Source: Thermoplasmatota archaeon
GTDB taxonomy: Archaea > Thermoplasmatota > E2 > DHVEG-1
DNA length: 10,865 nt
Direction: 5' to 3'
Assembly: GCA_030609445.1 (NCBI GenBank)
Contig: JAUWCF010000011.1
Location: forward strand, 1-10,865
Positions within the stretch are counted from its first letter, which is position 1. The number at the start of each line of letters is the position of its first letter. The position numbers and the translations under genes are program-made. The notes below the pieces were generated by a model, which saw nothing but the letters and a program-made list of their open reading frames with translations, was not told the DNA's origin and searched no databases. This document shows, piece after piece, positions 1-6,924 of this stretch.

Positions 1-172
1 GGCTGCCATTTGTAACAGCGACAACCACCTCACGTCCCATGATTTGTCTCTTCAAATGGGCATCGCCGTTATCTTCACCGGTGCGATTATGGCGATACCG
101 GCTGATCGGTTCATGCGGGGCTAACTCTTCCAGCCAGTCTTCATAATCCTGATGCAGTCCGCTTTCAGCCAA
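1..172 (-). pseudogene. N-terminally truncated YjbQ/UPF0047 family fragment (runs off the window)
   Basis: Read on the minus strand this stretch encodes the C-terminal half of a UPF0047/YjbQ protein (secondary thiamine-phosphate synthase family). The recognisable segments are [20 protein letters not shown], then [20 protein letters not shown] and [10 protein letters not shown], a highly conserved block of the family, which continues past the window edge. Similarity begins abruptly at codon 167-169. Upstream in the same frame the sequence is the out-of-frame end of glgP, so the N-terminal roughly 50-60 residues of the family are absent. The only start-like codon before the homology is TTG at 170-172. 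By hand count the fragment has 90 G/C in 170 bases (53%), against 61 in the next 170 (36%). It is either a decayed, horizontally acquired remnant or a chimeric assembly joint. The family assignment is strong; the status as a pseudogene is inference. Confidence 0.7.
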
Positions 173-189
173 AATACAAAGACGTGTTT

Positions 190-1899
190 TTACATAAAAT
201 ACGCGTTTAAAACGTATTGTTGAACCATTCTGTTTGTGTTAAAAAACGATGCATTAATTGCAATGCAACTTCTCATAGTCCTTATCCAGTTATCACGGTC
301 GGTATAGAATTTAGGTATGACCCAACTTTCAAGCTTACCGTAGAGATCGTTTCTATCGATATCATCATCAGATTCTTCTTCTTCTGTTTTTTCCGGACCT
401 ATCCCCCATCCAGTGATGTTCTCGATACATCCCTCAAGCCACCAACCATCAAGAGTACTGAACTGTGGAACTCCATTATGAGCTGCTTTCATCCCAGAAG
501 TTCCTGATGCCTCCATCGGCCTCCTTGGCGTATTCAGCCAAATATCGACACCTGCAGTCATCATTTTCCCAATGGTCATGTCGTAATTGTGGATATATGC
601 AATTTTTACTTTCCCATGAATTGTTTTCATCGTATGAAAAATTCTTTTAATTGTTTCCTTACCACGGCCATCTTTAGGATGTGCTTTTCCTGCATAAATG
701 ATCTGTATGTCCCCAACTCTTTCAGCAAGCTGCATAAGCCGCTCTGGATCAGAAATCAACAGATCAGGTCTTTTATATTGAGTTTGTCTTCTTGCAAACC
801 CTATCGTGAAATGATCATAGTTCATGCCGACATTGTATCTGTTGTTGACAAAATCGATCAGTTTCTTTTTCGCCTCCATATGGGCGTCCCATACTTCGTT
901 TTTATCTATGCTGAACGCAGCTCTAAGAATATATGGATCAGAGCGCCATCCAGGCATATGTTTATCAAATAACCGCTGAAAAGGTTCAGAGACCCAAGTT
1001 GGCGTATGAACACCATTTGTAATGGAATCGATGGAATACCCTGGGAACATAAGACGGGAAACCTCACCATGTTTTTTTGCAACACCATTAATATAATGGC
1101 TGAAAAAAAGCGCAAGCCGAGTCATATTTAATCTGTTTTCAAAAGTAACCTCGTTTAGAATAGACTCTGGCAGTATCTCTCCAATCATAGGTCTTGCAAG
1201 CGAGAGATCAAACTGATCATGACCCGCAGCAACAGGAGTATGTGTTGTAAAGACACATTGTTCTCTGACTTTTTCAATATTTCTAAGTTTATCGAGAAGT
1301 TCAAGAGCACCAAGAGCAGCATGCCCCTCGTTCATATGATACTTATCTATTGTTTTATAGCCAAGTGTATGTAACGCTCGAATGCCTCCAATGCCGAGAA
1401 CGATTTCTTGTGCGAGACGATACTTGTTATCACCACCGTAGAGATGTTTTGTAATCTCTCTGTCAGGTTCACTATTTTTATCAACATTTGTGTCAAGGAA
1501 AAAAATTGGGACGATATAGCCACTAATGCCTTTAACAAGATAATTCCAGATACGAATATGTACTATTCTATCTTCTATTGTCACACTTGTTTTACTTGGA
1601 AGAAGCGTGAGAAAATCATTGATATTAAAATTAATGGGCAACTCAATTTGATTGCCTTCTTTATCTATTTTTTGATAAAAATATCCATGTTCAGAAAGTA
1701 GTGTAACTCCTACGATTGGAACGTTGAGGTCTGCACATGATTTTAACGTATCTCCAGCTAATATGCCAAGACCGCCACTATATGTAGGTATGTGTTCGTC
1801 GATACCGATCTCCATAGAAAAATAGGCAATTTTTGGTTTTCCATTCTTACTACCAGTACTGCCTTTTTTTTCTTTTGCCGTTACCGTAGTTTCTTCCAT
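190..1899 (-). CDS. glgP: Alpha-glucan (glycogen/maltodextrin) phosphorylase, short archaeal form
   Basis: This enzyme uses phosphate to release glucose-1-phosphate from the ends of alpha-1,4-glucans in the cytoplasm. At 569 residues it is the short form, compared with over 800 for animal and E. coli phosphorylases. Visible family blocks, numbered from the chosen start, are [12 protein letters not shown] (24-35) with [27 protein letters not shown] near 153-166, [16 protein letters not shown] near 187-202, [15 protein letters not shown] near 216-230, and [13 protein letters not shown] (369-381). The pyridoxal-phosphate lysine lies in [14 protein letters not shown] (K471). The end, [20 protein letters not shown], is the normal C-terminus of the family, so the gene is complete. 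The frame is open 22 codons further upstream, but the ATG at 1897-1899 is preceded by GGAAGGAG and the extra residues match nothing in the family. It lies 92 bases downstream of the winged-helix gene and probably has its own promoter. Confidence 0.93.
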   Translation of the reverse strand: MEETTVTAKEKKGSTGSKNGKPKIAYFSMEIGIDEHIPTYSGGLGILAGDTLKSCADLNVPIVGVTLLSEHGYFYQKIDKEGNQIELPINFNINDFLTLLPSKTSVTIEDRIVHIRIWNYLVKGISGYIVPIFFLDTNVDKNSEPDREITKHLYGGDNKYRLAQEIVLGIGGIRALHTLGYKTIDKYHMNEGHAALGALELLDKLRNIEKVREQCVFTTHTPVAAGHDQFDLSLARPMIGEILPESILNEVTFENRLNMTRLALFFSHYINGVAKKHGEVSRLMFPGYSIDSITNGVHTPTWVSEPFQRLFDKHMPGWRSDPYILRAAFSIDKNEVWDAHMEAKKKLIDFVNNRYNVGMNYDHFTIGFARRQTQYKRPDLLISDPERLMQLAERVGDIQIIYAGKAHPKDGRGKETIKRIFHTMKTIHGKVKIAYIHNYDMTIGKMMTAGVDIWLNTPRRPMEASGTSGMKAAHNGVPQFSTLDGWWLEGCIENITGWGIGPEKTEEEESDDDIDRNDLYGKLESWVIPKFYTDRDNWIRTMRSCIAINASFFNTNRMVQQYVLNAYFM

Positions 1900-1903
1900 T
1901 GCT

Positions 1904-1911
1904 CTCCTTCC
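1904..1911 (-). promoter_or_regulatory. Ribosome binding site deciding the glgP start
   Basis: On the minus strand GGAAGGAG lies 4 bases before the ATG at 1899. This strong Shine-Dalgarno match is why the internal ATG was preferred over the longer reading that starts at 1965. Confidence 0.75.
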
Positions 1912-1937
1912 ACTGATTAGGGTATAATACGATTTTG

Positions 1938-1945
1938 TTTTAAAT
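1938..1945 (-). promoter_or_regulatory. Possible TATA box for glgP
   Basis: The minus strand reads ATTTAAAA, centred about 43 bases before the glgP ATG. With the usual archaeal spacing of about 25-27 bases from TATA box to start of transcription, this leaves a leader of about 17 bases, just enough to carry the GGAAGGAG site. A second AT-rich element (ATTATA at 1923-1928) is closer and would remove the Shine-Dalgarno site from the transcript, so it is less likely. Confidence 0.4.
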
Positions 1946-1955
1946 GTTATCATAC

Positions 1956-1988
1956 AAAAAAACACTTGGAGGGATGTACCAAATACTT
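1956..1988 (-). terminator. Hairpin plus T-run terminator after purF / winged-helix gene
   Basis: Four bases past the stop of the winged-helix gene, the minus strand can form a 10-pair stem: AAGTATTTGG with CCAAGTGTTT, of which three pairs are G-U, around a 9-base loop. The second arm runs straight into seven T (plus positions 1956-1962). The T-run alone is a credible archaeal terminator. The stem is weak and its importance is inference. Confidence 0.5.
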
Positions 1989-1991
1989 GTT

Positions 1992-2300
1992 CTAAGAATA
2001 CATATTGCCGTCGTATTTCCCCGGCTCTTGAATTTTCTTTCCCGAATGATGTTTTATAAATTTTTTCTGCCTCTTTTTACCTACAAACCTAAAATCTCTT
2101 CTTATCAGTCTGATGTATGTTTTATCTGGCAGAGGCTCTAATTGTACGATGCCTTTGACTTGAAGTTTTTGCAACACTCGTATAATCATGTTTCTTGAAA
2201 TATGAAGTTTTTTCTCAAGATCAATGATTGTTATTGGATATGTTTTCTGTAAAAGTTTTATGATCTGTTCTTCAAGGGTTCCGTTGACGATTTCAATCAT
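1992..2300 (-). CDS. Small winged-helix DNA-binding protein, unknown target
   Basis: This 102-residue protein has no assigned function. Residues about 8-70 have the pattern of a winged helix-turn-helix: a first helix (EEQIIKLLQKTYP), then ITIIDLEKKLHISRNMIIRV as the helix-turn-helix, then QLEPLPDKTYIRLIRRDF as the wing strands. A strongly basic tail follows (about 68-90, RRDFRFVGKKRQKKFIKHH), suited to nucleic acid contact. No ligand-binding domain, cysteine cluster or membrane segment is present. Its ATG lies 21 bases past the purF stop, and a terminator follows immediately, so it is almost certainly co-transcribed with purF. There is only a weak GGTTGA-like site before the start, so translation may depend on ribosomes arriving from purF. 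A role in regulating purF or the neighbouring genes is possible but is inference from position alone. Confidence 0.8.
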   Translation of the reverse strand: MIEIVNGTLEEQIIKLLQKTYPITIIDLEKKLHISRNMIIRVLQKLQVKGIVQLEPLPDKTYIRLIRRDFRFVGKKRQKKFIKHHSGKKIQEPGKYDGNMYS

Positions 2301-2321
2301 GATTCAACCAAAAACATAGTT

Positions 2322-3755
2322 CTATACACATTCGTATGCTCTTATCCCCGTCTTATCGTTTTTAAACATTTTTTTCACGTCGTTTTGCATTTCAGAAGGA
2401 TATCCATCTGGAAAATCGATGCAGCCTTTACAAATTTTAGATCCTATAGCTTTCTTCAACCCTTCTATACTTATGTAACCAAGGGAGTCAGCATCGATCT
2501 CTTTTACAATGGCATCCCATGGTTTTATATTTCCATCATTGTCTCGGGCGATAAACTCCTTTTTACTTCTCATATCAATTCCAAGATAACATGGAGCAAT
2601 AAGGGGCGGGCAGCCAATTCTTACATGAACTTCTTTTGCACCAGCGTTTCTTAAACCTCGAACAAGTTTTCTGATGTTTGTCCCACGGACAATTGAATCA
2701 TCAAGGAGCACAACCCGTTTTCCTTCGAGAACAGAACGAATAAAAGATAAACCCTCTGCAACAATTTTATCTCTACTTTCCTGCGTCTGTTGGATAAAAG
2801 AACGTTCATCTTTATCCTTCATTATTCCATCATCAATAGGAATGTTGGATTCTTGTGTATACCCAATTGCATATCGTCTTCCGGATTCTGGAACAGGGAT
2901 GACAATATCTGCTTCAACAGGATGTTCTCTTGCAAGTATTCTTCCAATCTCATCACGAACCTTATGGACTGATCTTCCATTAATCCGTGAGTCAGGTTTT
3001 GCAAAATAGACGTATTCAAACATACAAGGAAGTTCTTGTTTTTTGATTATCTGTTTTTCGTAGATATCCCCATCTTTATCAATGACAACAACTGCACCTC
3101 CTGGAATATCTCTCACATATTCAAAATTTATTTTCTTAAAGACCCGCGTCTCAGAGGTGAGGCAATACATACCGTCAGATTTTCCTAAAACCAATGGCCG
3201 AATTTTATGAGGATCAGTTATTGCAAAAAGATATGGGTTGTCTCCAGAATCAGCAAGATATAAAGCAGCAAAACTGCCTTTAAGTTGATGCATAATGTCC
3301 TCACATGCTTTAAAGATGATATCAACTGTTAGTTCTTGTTTGTAGAGTTTATCTGCCATAAGTAGTAATGGCCATTGAACATCACAATCTGTCCGTGGTT
3401 TTCTCTTTGTTTTTTTGTTCAATTCAAGACAATTGTATATGTTGCCGTTGTGGACCACTGCAAGAAATGGGTTTACCAGGTACTCTGGCTGTGCGTTTTT
3501 CTTCAAAGATTCAGTATCATCCATCCCTGCAGTCGAATATCGGGTATGGCCAATTCCAACATTTCCGGGGGTATCGATCTTTTTTTCCTCATTAAATACA
3601 TCTCTGACAAGTCCTGCATCTTTTGTTACATGGATGTTTCCATCATATGTTAATTTTCCAGCTGATGACTGACCACGATGCTGTATTGCAAATAGGCTAT
3701 GATAGATCAGACGAGAAACTGGTTTTTCCCCAATAATACCAATAATGCCGCACAT
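2322..3755 (-). CDS. purF: Amidophosphoribosyltransferase (glutamine PRPP amidotransferase), divergent loop
   Basis: This is the first committed step of purine synthesis: PRPP plus glutamine gives 5-phosphoribosylamine. The 477-residue protein begins MCGIIGI, so Cys2 is the N-terminal nucleophile after removal of Met and there is no propeptide. The glutamine site shows HTRYSTAG (70-77), HNGNI (102-106) and D123. The phosphoribosyltransferase PRPP loop is VVLLDDSIVRGTN (348-360). All four cysteines expected for the [4Fe-4S] cluster seen in the Bacillus-type enzyme are present: C244, C389, C442 and C445. The odd part is the flexible loop that closes over PRPP. The family's KN(R/K)YVGRTFI appears here as KDKDERSFI, one residue shorter and without the Tyr-Val-Gly, and the later MKLS is EGLS. 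It could therefore be a paralogue with altered activity, although all other catalytic features are kept. It leads a two-gene unit with the winged-helix gene. Confidence 0.9.
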   Translation of the reverse strand: MCGIIGIIGEKPVSRLIYHSLFAIQHRGQSSAGKLTYDGNIHVTKDAGLVRDVFNEEKKIDTPGNVGIGHTRYSTAGMDDTESLKKNAQPEYLVNPFLAVVHNGNIYNCLELNKKTKRKPRTDCDVQWPLLLMADKLYKQELTVDIIFKACEDIMHQLKGSFAALYLADSGDNPYLFAITDPHKIRPLVLGKSDGMYCLTSETRVFKKINFEYVRDIPGGAVVVIDKDGDIYEKQIIKKQELPCMFEYVYFAKPDSRINGRSVHKVRDEIGRILAREHPVEADIVIPVPESGRRYAIGYTQESNIPIDDGIMKDKDERSFIQQTQESRDKIVAEGLSFIRSVLEGKRVVLLDDSIVRGTNIRKLVRGLRNAGAKEVHVRIGCPPLIAPCYLGIDMRSKKEFIARDNDGNIKPWDAIVKEIDADSLGYISIEGLKKAIGSKICKGCIDFPDGYPSEMQNDVKKMFKNDKTGIRAYECV

Positions 3756-3776
3756 TGTACGTTTGGGAATGAAAAG

Positions 3777-3788
3777 ATATTATTTAAT
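3777..3788 (-). promoter_or_regulatory. TATA box for purF, leaderless spacing
   Basis: The minus strand reads ATTAAATAATAT, centred about 27 bases before the purF ATG. This is the distance expected if transcription starts at or next to the start codon. No Shine-Dalgarno sequence is seen in the 20 bases before the ATG, which agrees with a leaderless message. Confidence 0.5.
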
Positions 3789-3815
3789 GGTTTTTTAAAA
3801 AATCAACTATTGAGA

Positions 3816-3832
3816 TAAAAAAAAGAGAGGAG
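3816..3832 (-). terminator. T-run terminator after the NosD-like gene
   Basis: Shortly after the stop at 3843 the minus strand has a pyrimidine tract, CTCTCTTTTTTTTAT, with eight consecutive T. No hairpin precedes it. Oligo-T tracts like this terminate archaeal RNA polymerase. Confidence 0.45.
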
Positions 3833-3842
3833 AGTGGGAATA

Positions 3843-5648
3843 TTAGATAAACTTACGAACACTTATCGCGTCGGTTTTGAAGTTTCCAGCGTTATCGTGG
3901 GCTACGACAAGTACGGCATACCTACTTCTTATCAGAGAGCCTCCTTTCCATGTCCAACTGTAGGGTTCATCGTAGTCTGTTCCATCTGCATATGCACTAG
4001 CGTCAATATAGAATTCAACTTTTTCAATCCCGGAATTAGCGAATGCTTCAACTTCTATTGTGACCGCTCCAAATATAATCGTTCTTTGTTGTAATAAAAA
4101 CGGAAATAATCTAAGATTTCGTAGATAGAGTCCATTCTGCGGTGATGTGATTTCTACATATAGTTCACTACGGGGTTCCATGAGAGGATATCTATCTTTG
4201 TTGATCCCATCCTCGATTTCATATGGAGTATCTCCGATTCCATCTCCATTTGCATCTTCGCCTGTATAGTCATCCCAGTAATTGCCGCCGGATGGATAAC
4301 CATCATCCCATATATTGTTGGAGTCATCATATGCATTGAGCAAGTTTCTGATGAAATTATTATGATAAATATAATTATATGAAGAGCCCTCCACTGCTAT
4401 GCCTGCGTAATTGTTGTTTTCAATAGTGTTTTCAAAAATAATGTTTCCATCATTTATTGGACAGTTTGATTTTATATAGATACCATTCCAATTATTGTTT
4501 CTTATCATGTTGTGTGAGATCTCGTTATCATCTGATGAATGTTTGAGGTAGATTCCATGATAATTATCTTCGATAATATTTTTAGTTATTGTGTTTTCAT
4601 CAGAAGTAACTTTTATTCCTGCATCGTTGTATTCATCTCCGCTGTTTCTAATTGTAAATCCTGTCAGATGGACTGAATAGTCATCTCTAAAATCATCGTT
4701 GATTCTTACAACAATTCCAAATTCGCGTCCATCAATGATTGTATTTTTATTATATTCGCCGATTAAGTTTATAGGTTTCTCAATTAAAATATGTTCATGA
4801 TAGACGTCTGATTTTACAAAAATTGTATGCCCTGGTTCAGTGTCAATGTCATCAATTGCATATTGTATTGTGAGAAAGATTTCTTCTGTATCAAGATTTT
4901 TTATTGATCCATACCAATGCATCAGTGGATACCAATCATATGTTTCATTTTCTAATATAGTATATGTTGTATCTCCTATGCCGTCTTCGTTTTCATCAAC
5001 ACCGGGGTAGTCATCCCAGAAGTTACCAGCACATCCATTGTCCCAGCTATTATTCTCTTCGTCATACGCATTTTGAATATTGTCAATAAAGTTGTTGAGA
5101 TAGATATGATTATTTGGTTCAATCACACGTATACCGTAATTGTTATGTATGATATTATTTACAGTTATGGTGTTATTTTGTGAGTTAATAGAAATGCCTG
5201 CATGATTGCTGCCAGTTCCACTGTTTTCTATAGTAAAACCACTAAGATTTACACTGTTTGCAGTTATTGAAACAACTGAACAAGCACCGCCGCATTCGAT
5301 AATTGTTATTTCTTTATCCTCACCAGTTAACAAGATAGATTTGAATATAACAATATTTTCATGATATGTTCCATTAAAAACATAGACTTCATAACTATCC
5401 TCTGCAGCATCTATCCCATCCTGTATGTACTGATATGGGTGCTCTGGTGTTCCATCCCATGGACCACCTGTATTGTCATCATCGACATATATTGTAGTAG
5501 AAAGACTTGCTCCTTGTGATTGTTTATGAGTTATTGATTGTACATTTCCTTTAAAAATAGTAGCCGATGCTGGCATGATCACTACAAATGCAATCATAAA
5601 TACGATTGCTGACTTTAATATCTTATTTAACTTATTGTTATATCTCAT
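3843..5648 (-). CDS. Secreted NosD-like parallel beta-helix protein with two modules and Ig-like C-terminal domain
   Basis: The 601-residue protein begins with a basic stretch and a hydrophobic segment (about 13-29, SAIVFMIAFVVIMPASA), a typical signal peptide or N-terminal anchor. Residues about 53-242 and 247-491 are two related units. Each opens with a stretch like YIQDGIDAAEDSYEVYVFNG, continues as beta-helix rungs rich in N-x-I (GISINSQNNTITVNNIIHNN; GIYLKHSSDDNEISHNMIRN), and ends with NAYD, W, GN(F/Y)WDDY and a calcium-loop-like D-x-N-x-DGIGDT. Residues 497-601 resemble an Ig-like beta-sandwich (GIEKVEFYIDA, VVAHDNAGN). There is no C-terminal transmembrane anchor or sorting motif. NosD/CASH-type repeats are known to bind or process carbohydrates, but no catalytic site is evident here, so a cell-surface or extracellular role with unknown ligand is the safest call. 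The start has a perfect AGGAGG. Confidence 0.85.
   Translation of the reverse strand: MRYNNKLNKILKSAIVFMIAFVVIMPASATIFKGNVQSITHKQSQGASLSTTIYVDDDNTGGPWDGTPEHPYQYIQDGIDAAEDSYEVYVFNGTYHENIVIFKSILLTGEDKEITIIECGGACSVVSITANSVNLSGFTIENSGTGSNHAGISINSQNNTITVNNIIHNNYGIRVIEPNNHIYLNNFIDNIQNAYDEENNSWDNGCAGNFWDDYPGVDENEDGIGDTTYTILENETYDWYPLMHWYGSIKNLDTEEIFLTIQYAIDDIDTEPGHTIFVKSDVYHEHILIEKPINLIGEYNKNTIIDGREFGIVVRINDDFRDDYSVHLTGFTIRNSGDEYNDAGIKVTSDENTITKNIIEDNYHGIYLKHSSDDNEISHNMIRNNNWNGIYIKSNCPINDGNIIFENTIENNNYAGIAVEGSSYNYIYHNNFIRNLLNAYDDSNNIWDDGYPSGGNYWDDYTGEDANGDGIGDTPYEIEDGINKDRYPLMEPRSELYVEITSPQNGLYLRNLRLFPFLLQQRTIIFGAVTIEVEAFANSGIEKVEFYIDASAYADGTDYDEPYSWTWKGGSLIRSRYAVLVVAHDNAGNFKTDAISVRKFI
4179..4337 (-). 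repeat. Second copy of the NAYD...GIGDT...YPLM module end in the NosD-like gene
   Basis: This encodes residues 438-490 (NAYDDSNNIWDDG, GGNYWDDYTGEDANGDGIGD, then DRYPLM). It repeats residues 193-243 (positions 4920-5072). Identity is clear at protein level and only partial at DNA level, which points to an old internal duplication. Confidence 0.75.
4920..5072 (-). repeat. First copy of the NAYD...GIGDT...YPLM module end in the NosD-like gene
   Basis: This encodes residues 193-243 (NAYDEENNSWDNG, GNFWDDYPGVDENEDGIGDT, then DWYPLM). It is the partner of positions 4179-4337. The acidic D-x-N-x-D-G loop looks like a calcium site of the dockerin/thrombospondin type; calcium binding is inference. 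Confidence 0.75.
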
Positions 5649-5657
5649 TTTATTTTT

Positions 5658-5663
5658 CCTCCT
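5658..5663 (-). promoter_or_regulatory. Perfect Shine-Dalgarno site of the NosD-like gene
   Basis: The minus strand has AGGAGG with 9 bases before the ATG at 5648, the strongest ribosome binding site in the window. It fixes the start in front of the signal peptide. Confidence 0.8.
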
Positions 5664-5700
5664 TATAAGACTTTATCTTAAATGGTATGGTTTTTTCCCA

Positions 5701-5732
5701 TATTGATATATTAAGTTTTATATTTAAATATA
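5701..5732 (-). promoter_or_regulatory. AT-rich promoter region of the NosD-like gene with a 14-base palindrome
   Basis: The 118-base gap between the peptidase stop and this gene is very AT-rich. It holds TATATTTAAATATA at 5719-5732, a perfect 14-base palindrome usable as a TATA box about 77 bases before the ATG, and TTAATATA near 5704-5711, about 60 bases before the ATG. Either would give a leader long enough to contain the AGGAGG site. Which one is used cannot be told from sequence. Confidence 0.4.
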
Positions 5733-5766
5733 TCTAAAATATTGTTCATTTTTAATTGGCTATAAA

Positions 5767-6873
5767 TCAGACAGTCAAAAACTTACCATTTTTATAAATC
5801 AACTCGTTATCTGCATAGACTTCGCCAAACTTACGTAAATCACACATCATGTCCCAATGCAGACTTGACTCATTTTTACTCCCCGTCTCAGGATATCCAC
5901 TCCCAACAGCTAAATGTATAGTGCCACCAATCTTTTCATCAAATAACGTATTTTTCGTATATTTTTTAACACCATAATTCAAGCCAAAAGCAAACTCTCC
6001 AATCCTACGAGCCCCCTTATCCATATCAAGCATAGACTCAAGGAATTTTTTACCTTTAGAAGCCTCTGCTTTCACAACCTTACCCTTCTTAAACCAAAGC
6101 TTAATATCATCTACCTCACGGCCACCATGAGATACTGGAAAAGAATAACTAATGTAGCCTTCTGCCGAATTTTCAATAGGCCCTGTGAATACTTCACCAT
6201 CAGGAAAATTTTCCCTACCGTAACAATTAATCCATTTCCTGCCATCAACAGAAACAGTCAAGTCGGTATCCTTTGCTATCACATGCAATTGTTTCTTGGA
6301 ATCCATAAGCTTTCTCACTTTCTCCTGCTCTTTGAAAACCTTATTCCAATGACCAACAGGATCCCTCTTGTCTACATGTGCTGCATTAAAAATAAAATCT
6401 TCATAGTCTCCAAGAGACATATCTGCATCTTGAGCAGCAGCATTTGTCGGATACTGAGTAACACACCATCGAAGCTCTTTTTTTGCAGCTCTCTCCAAAA
6501 AAATCTGATGTATATCTTTCATAGCAACACTACTCATCGCTTGCTTTTTTGGATCAACATTTGTCATACTTTTTGTATTCTCTTGGCTAATAATTGCAAG
6601 ACGCGCATCAATATGTTCAATCTCGAATTTAGCGATAGGAGACACATATTTCAGTTGTTTTTCAGATGCATATTTAAAATAAGTTTCAGCAAGCCCGTCA
6701 ATCCCTATTCTTGTAAATGGGTAGGCACCAACTTGTACCGCCTGCTTATACACTTCCTTTATCAATGGAGCTGCAACCGGGCTACCTGATATCACAAACA
6801 AATCATTTTTCCTTATTCTAAGTGAATGATGTATTAAAACATAGGCAAGTTTCTCAAGTCTCTTATCAATCAT
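5767..6873 (-). CDS. M29 family metallo-aminopeptidase (thermophilic AmpS/AmpT type)
   Basis: This cytoplasmic aminopeptidase removes N-terminal residues from peptides using two metal ions. The 368 residues match the family over their whole length, a little shorter than the roughly 410 of the Thermus and Staphylococcus enzymes. The metal ligands and catalytic residues are all visible: E227 in FPDGEVFTGP, E293 in GEFAFGLN, H320 in GTIHLAVG, Y327 in SGYPETG, and H339 and D341 in SLHWDMMCDLR. No signal peptide is present. It starts 51 bases after the permease gene in the same direction, with no clear terminator between, so it may be read together with the RAM/permease pair, which would join peptide breakdown to amino acid transport. 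No strong Shine-Dalgarno site precedes the ATG. The family assignment is firm; the operon link is inference. Confidence 0.92.
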   Translation of the reverse strand: MIDKRLEKLAYVLIHHSLRIRKNDLFVISGSPVAAPLIKEVYKQAVQVGAYPFTRIGIDGLAETYFKYASEKQLKYVSPIAKFEIEHIDARLAIISQENTKSMTNVDPKKQAMSSVAMKDIHQIFLERAAKKELRWCVTQYPTNAAAQDADMSLGDYEDFIFNAAHVDKRDPVGHWNKVFKEQEKVRKLMDSKKQLHVIAKDTDLTVSVDGRKWINCYGRENFPDGEVFTGPIENSAEGYISYSFPVSHGGREVDDIKLWFKKGKVVKAEASKGKKFLESMLDMDKGARRIGEFAFGLNYGVKKYTKNTLFDEKIGGTIHLAVGSGYPETGSKNESSLHWDMMCDLRKFGEVYADNELIYKNGKFLTV

Positions 6874-6924
6874 AACAAATCAAAATGAGAATGCCAGAAA
6901 TGATGAAATAGTTTTCTTATTAGA

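Noticed and set aside
1900..1965. A longer glgP start 22 codons upstream
   Set aside because: The extra residues match nothing in the family, include part of the predicted terminator and promoter region, and the ATG at 1899 has GGAAGGAG directly before it.
3791..3802. TTTTTTAAAAAA palindrome upstream of purF as an operator
   Set aside because: Simple AT palindromes are expected by chance in AT-rich gaps; it may only be part of the promoter region.
4150..5200. CRISPR-like or satellite repeats in the AAT/ATT-rich part of the NosD-like gene
   Set aside because: The repetition comes from Asn/Ile-rich beta-helix rungs in one continuous reading frame, with no fixed repeat unit or spacer.
5719..5732. 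TATATTTAAATATA palindrome as a regulator binding site
   Set aside because: Its self-complementarity follows from being pure A/T and it is adequately explained as a TATA box.
6127..6789. A 220-codon open frame on the plus strand opposite the aminopeptidase
   Set aside because: It has no recognisable domain, is rich in Cys, Ile, Phe and His as expected of an antisense shadow, and lies entirely within a well-supported M29 gene.
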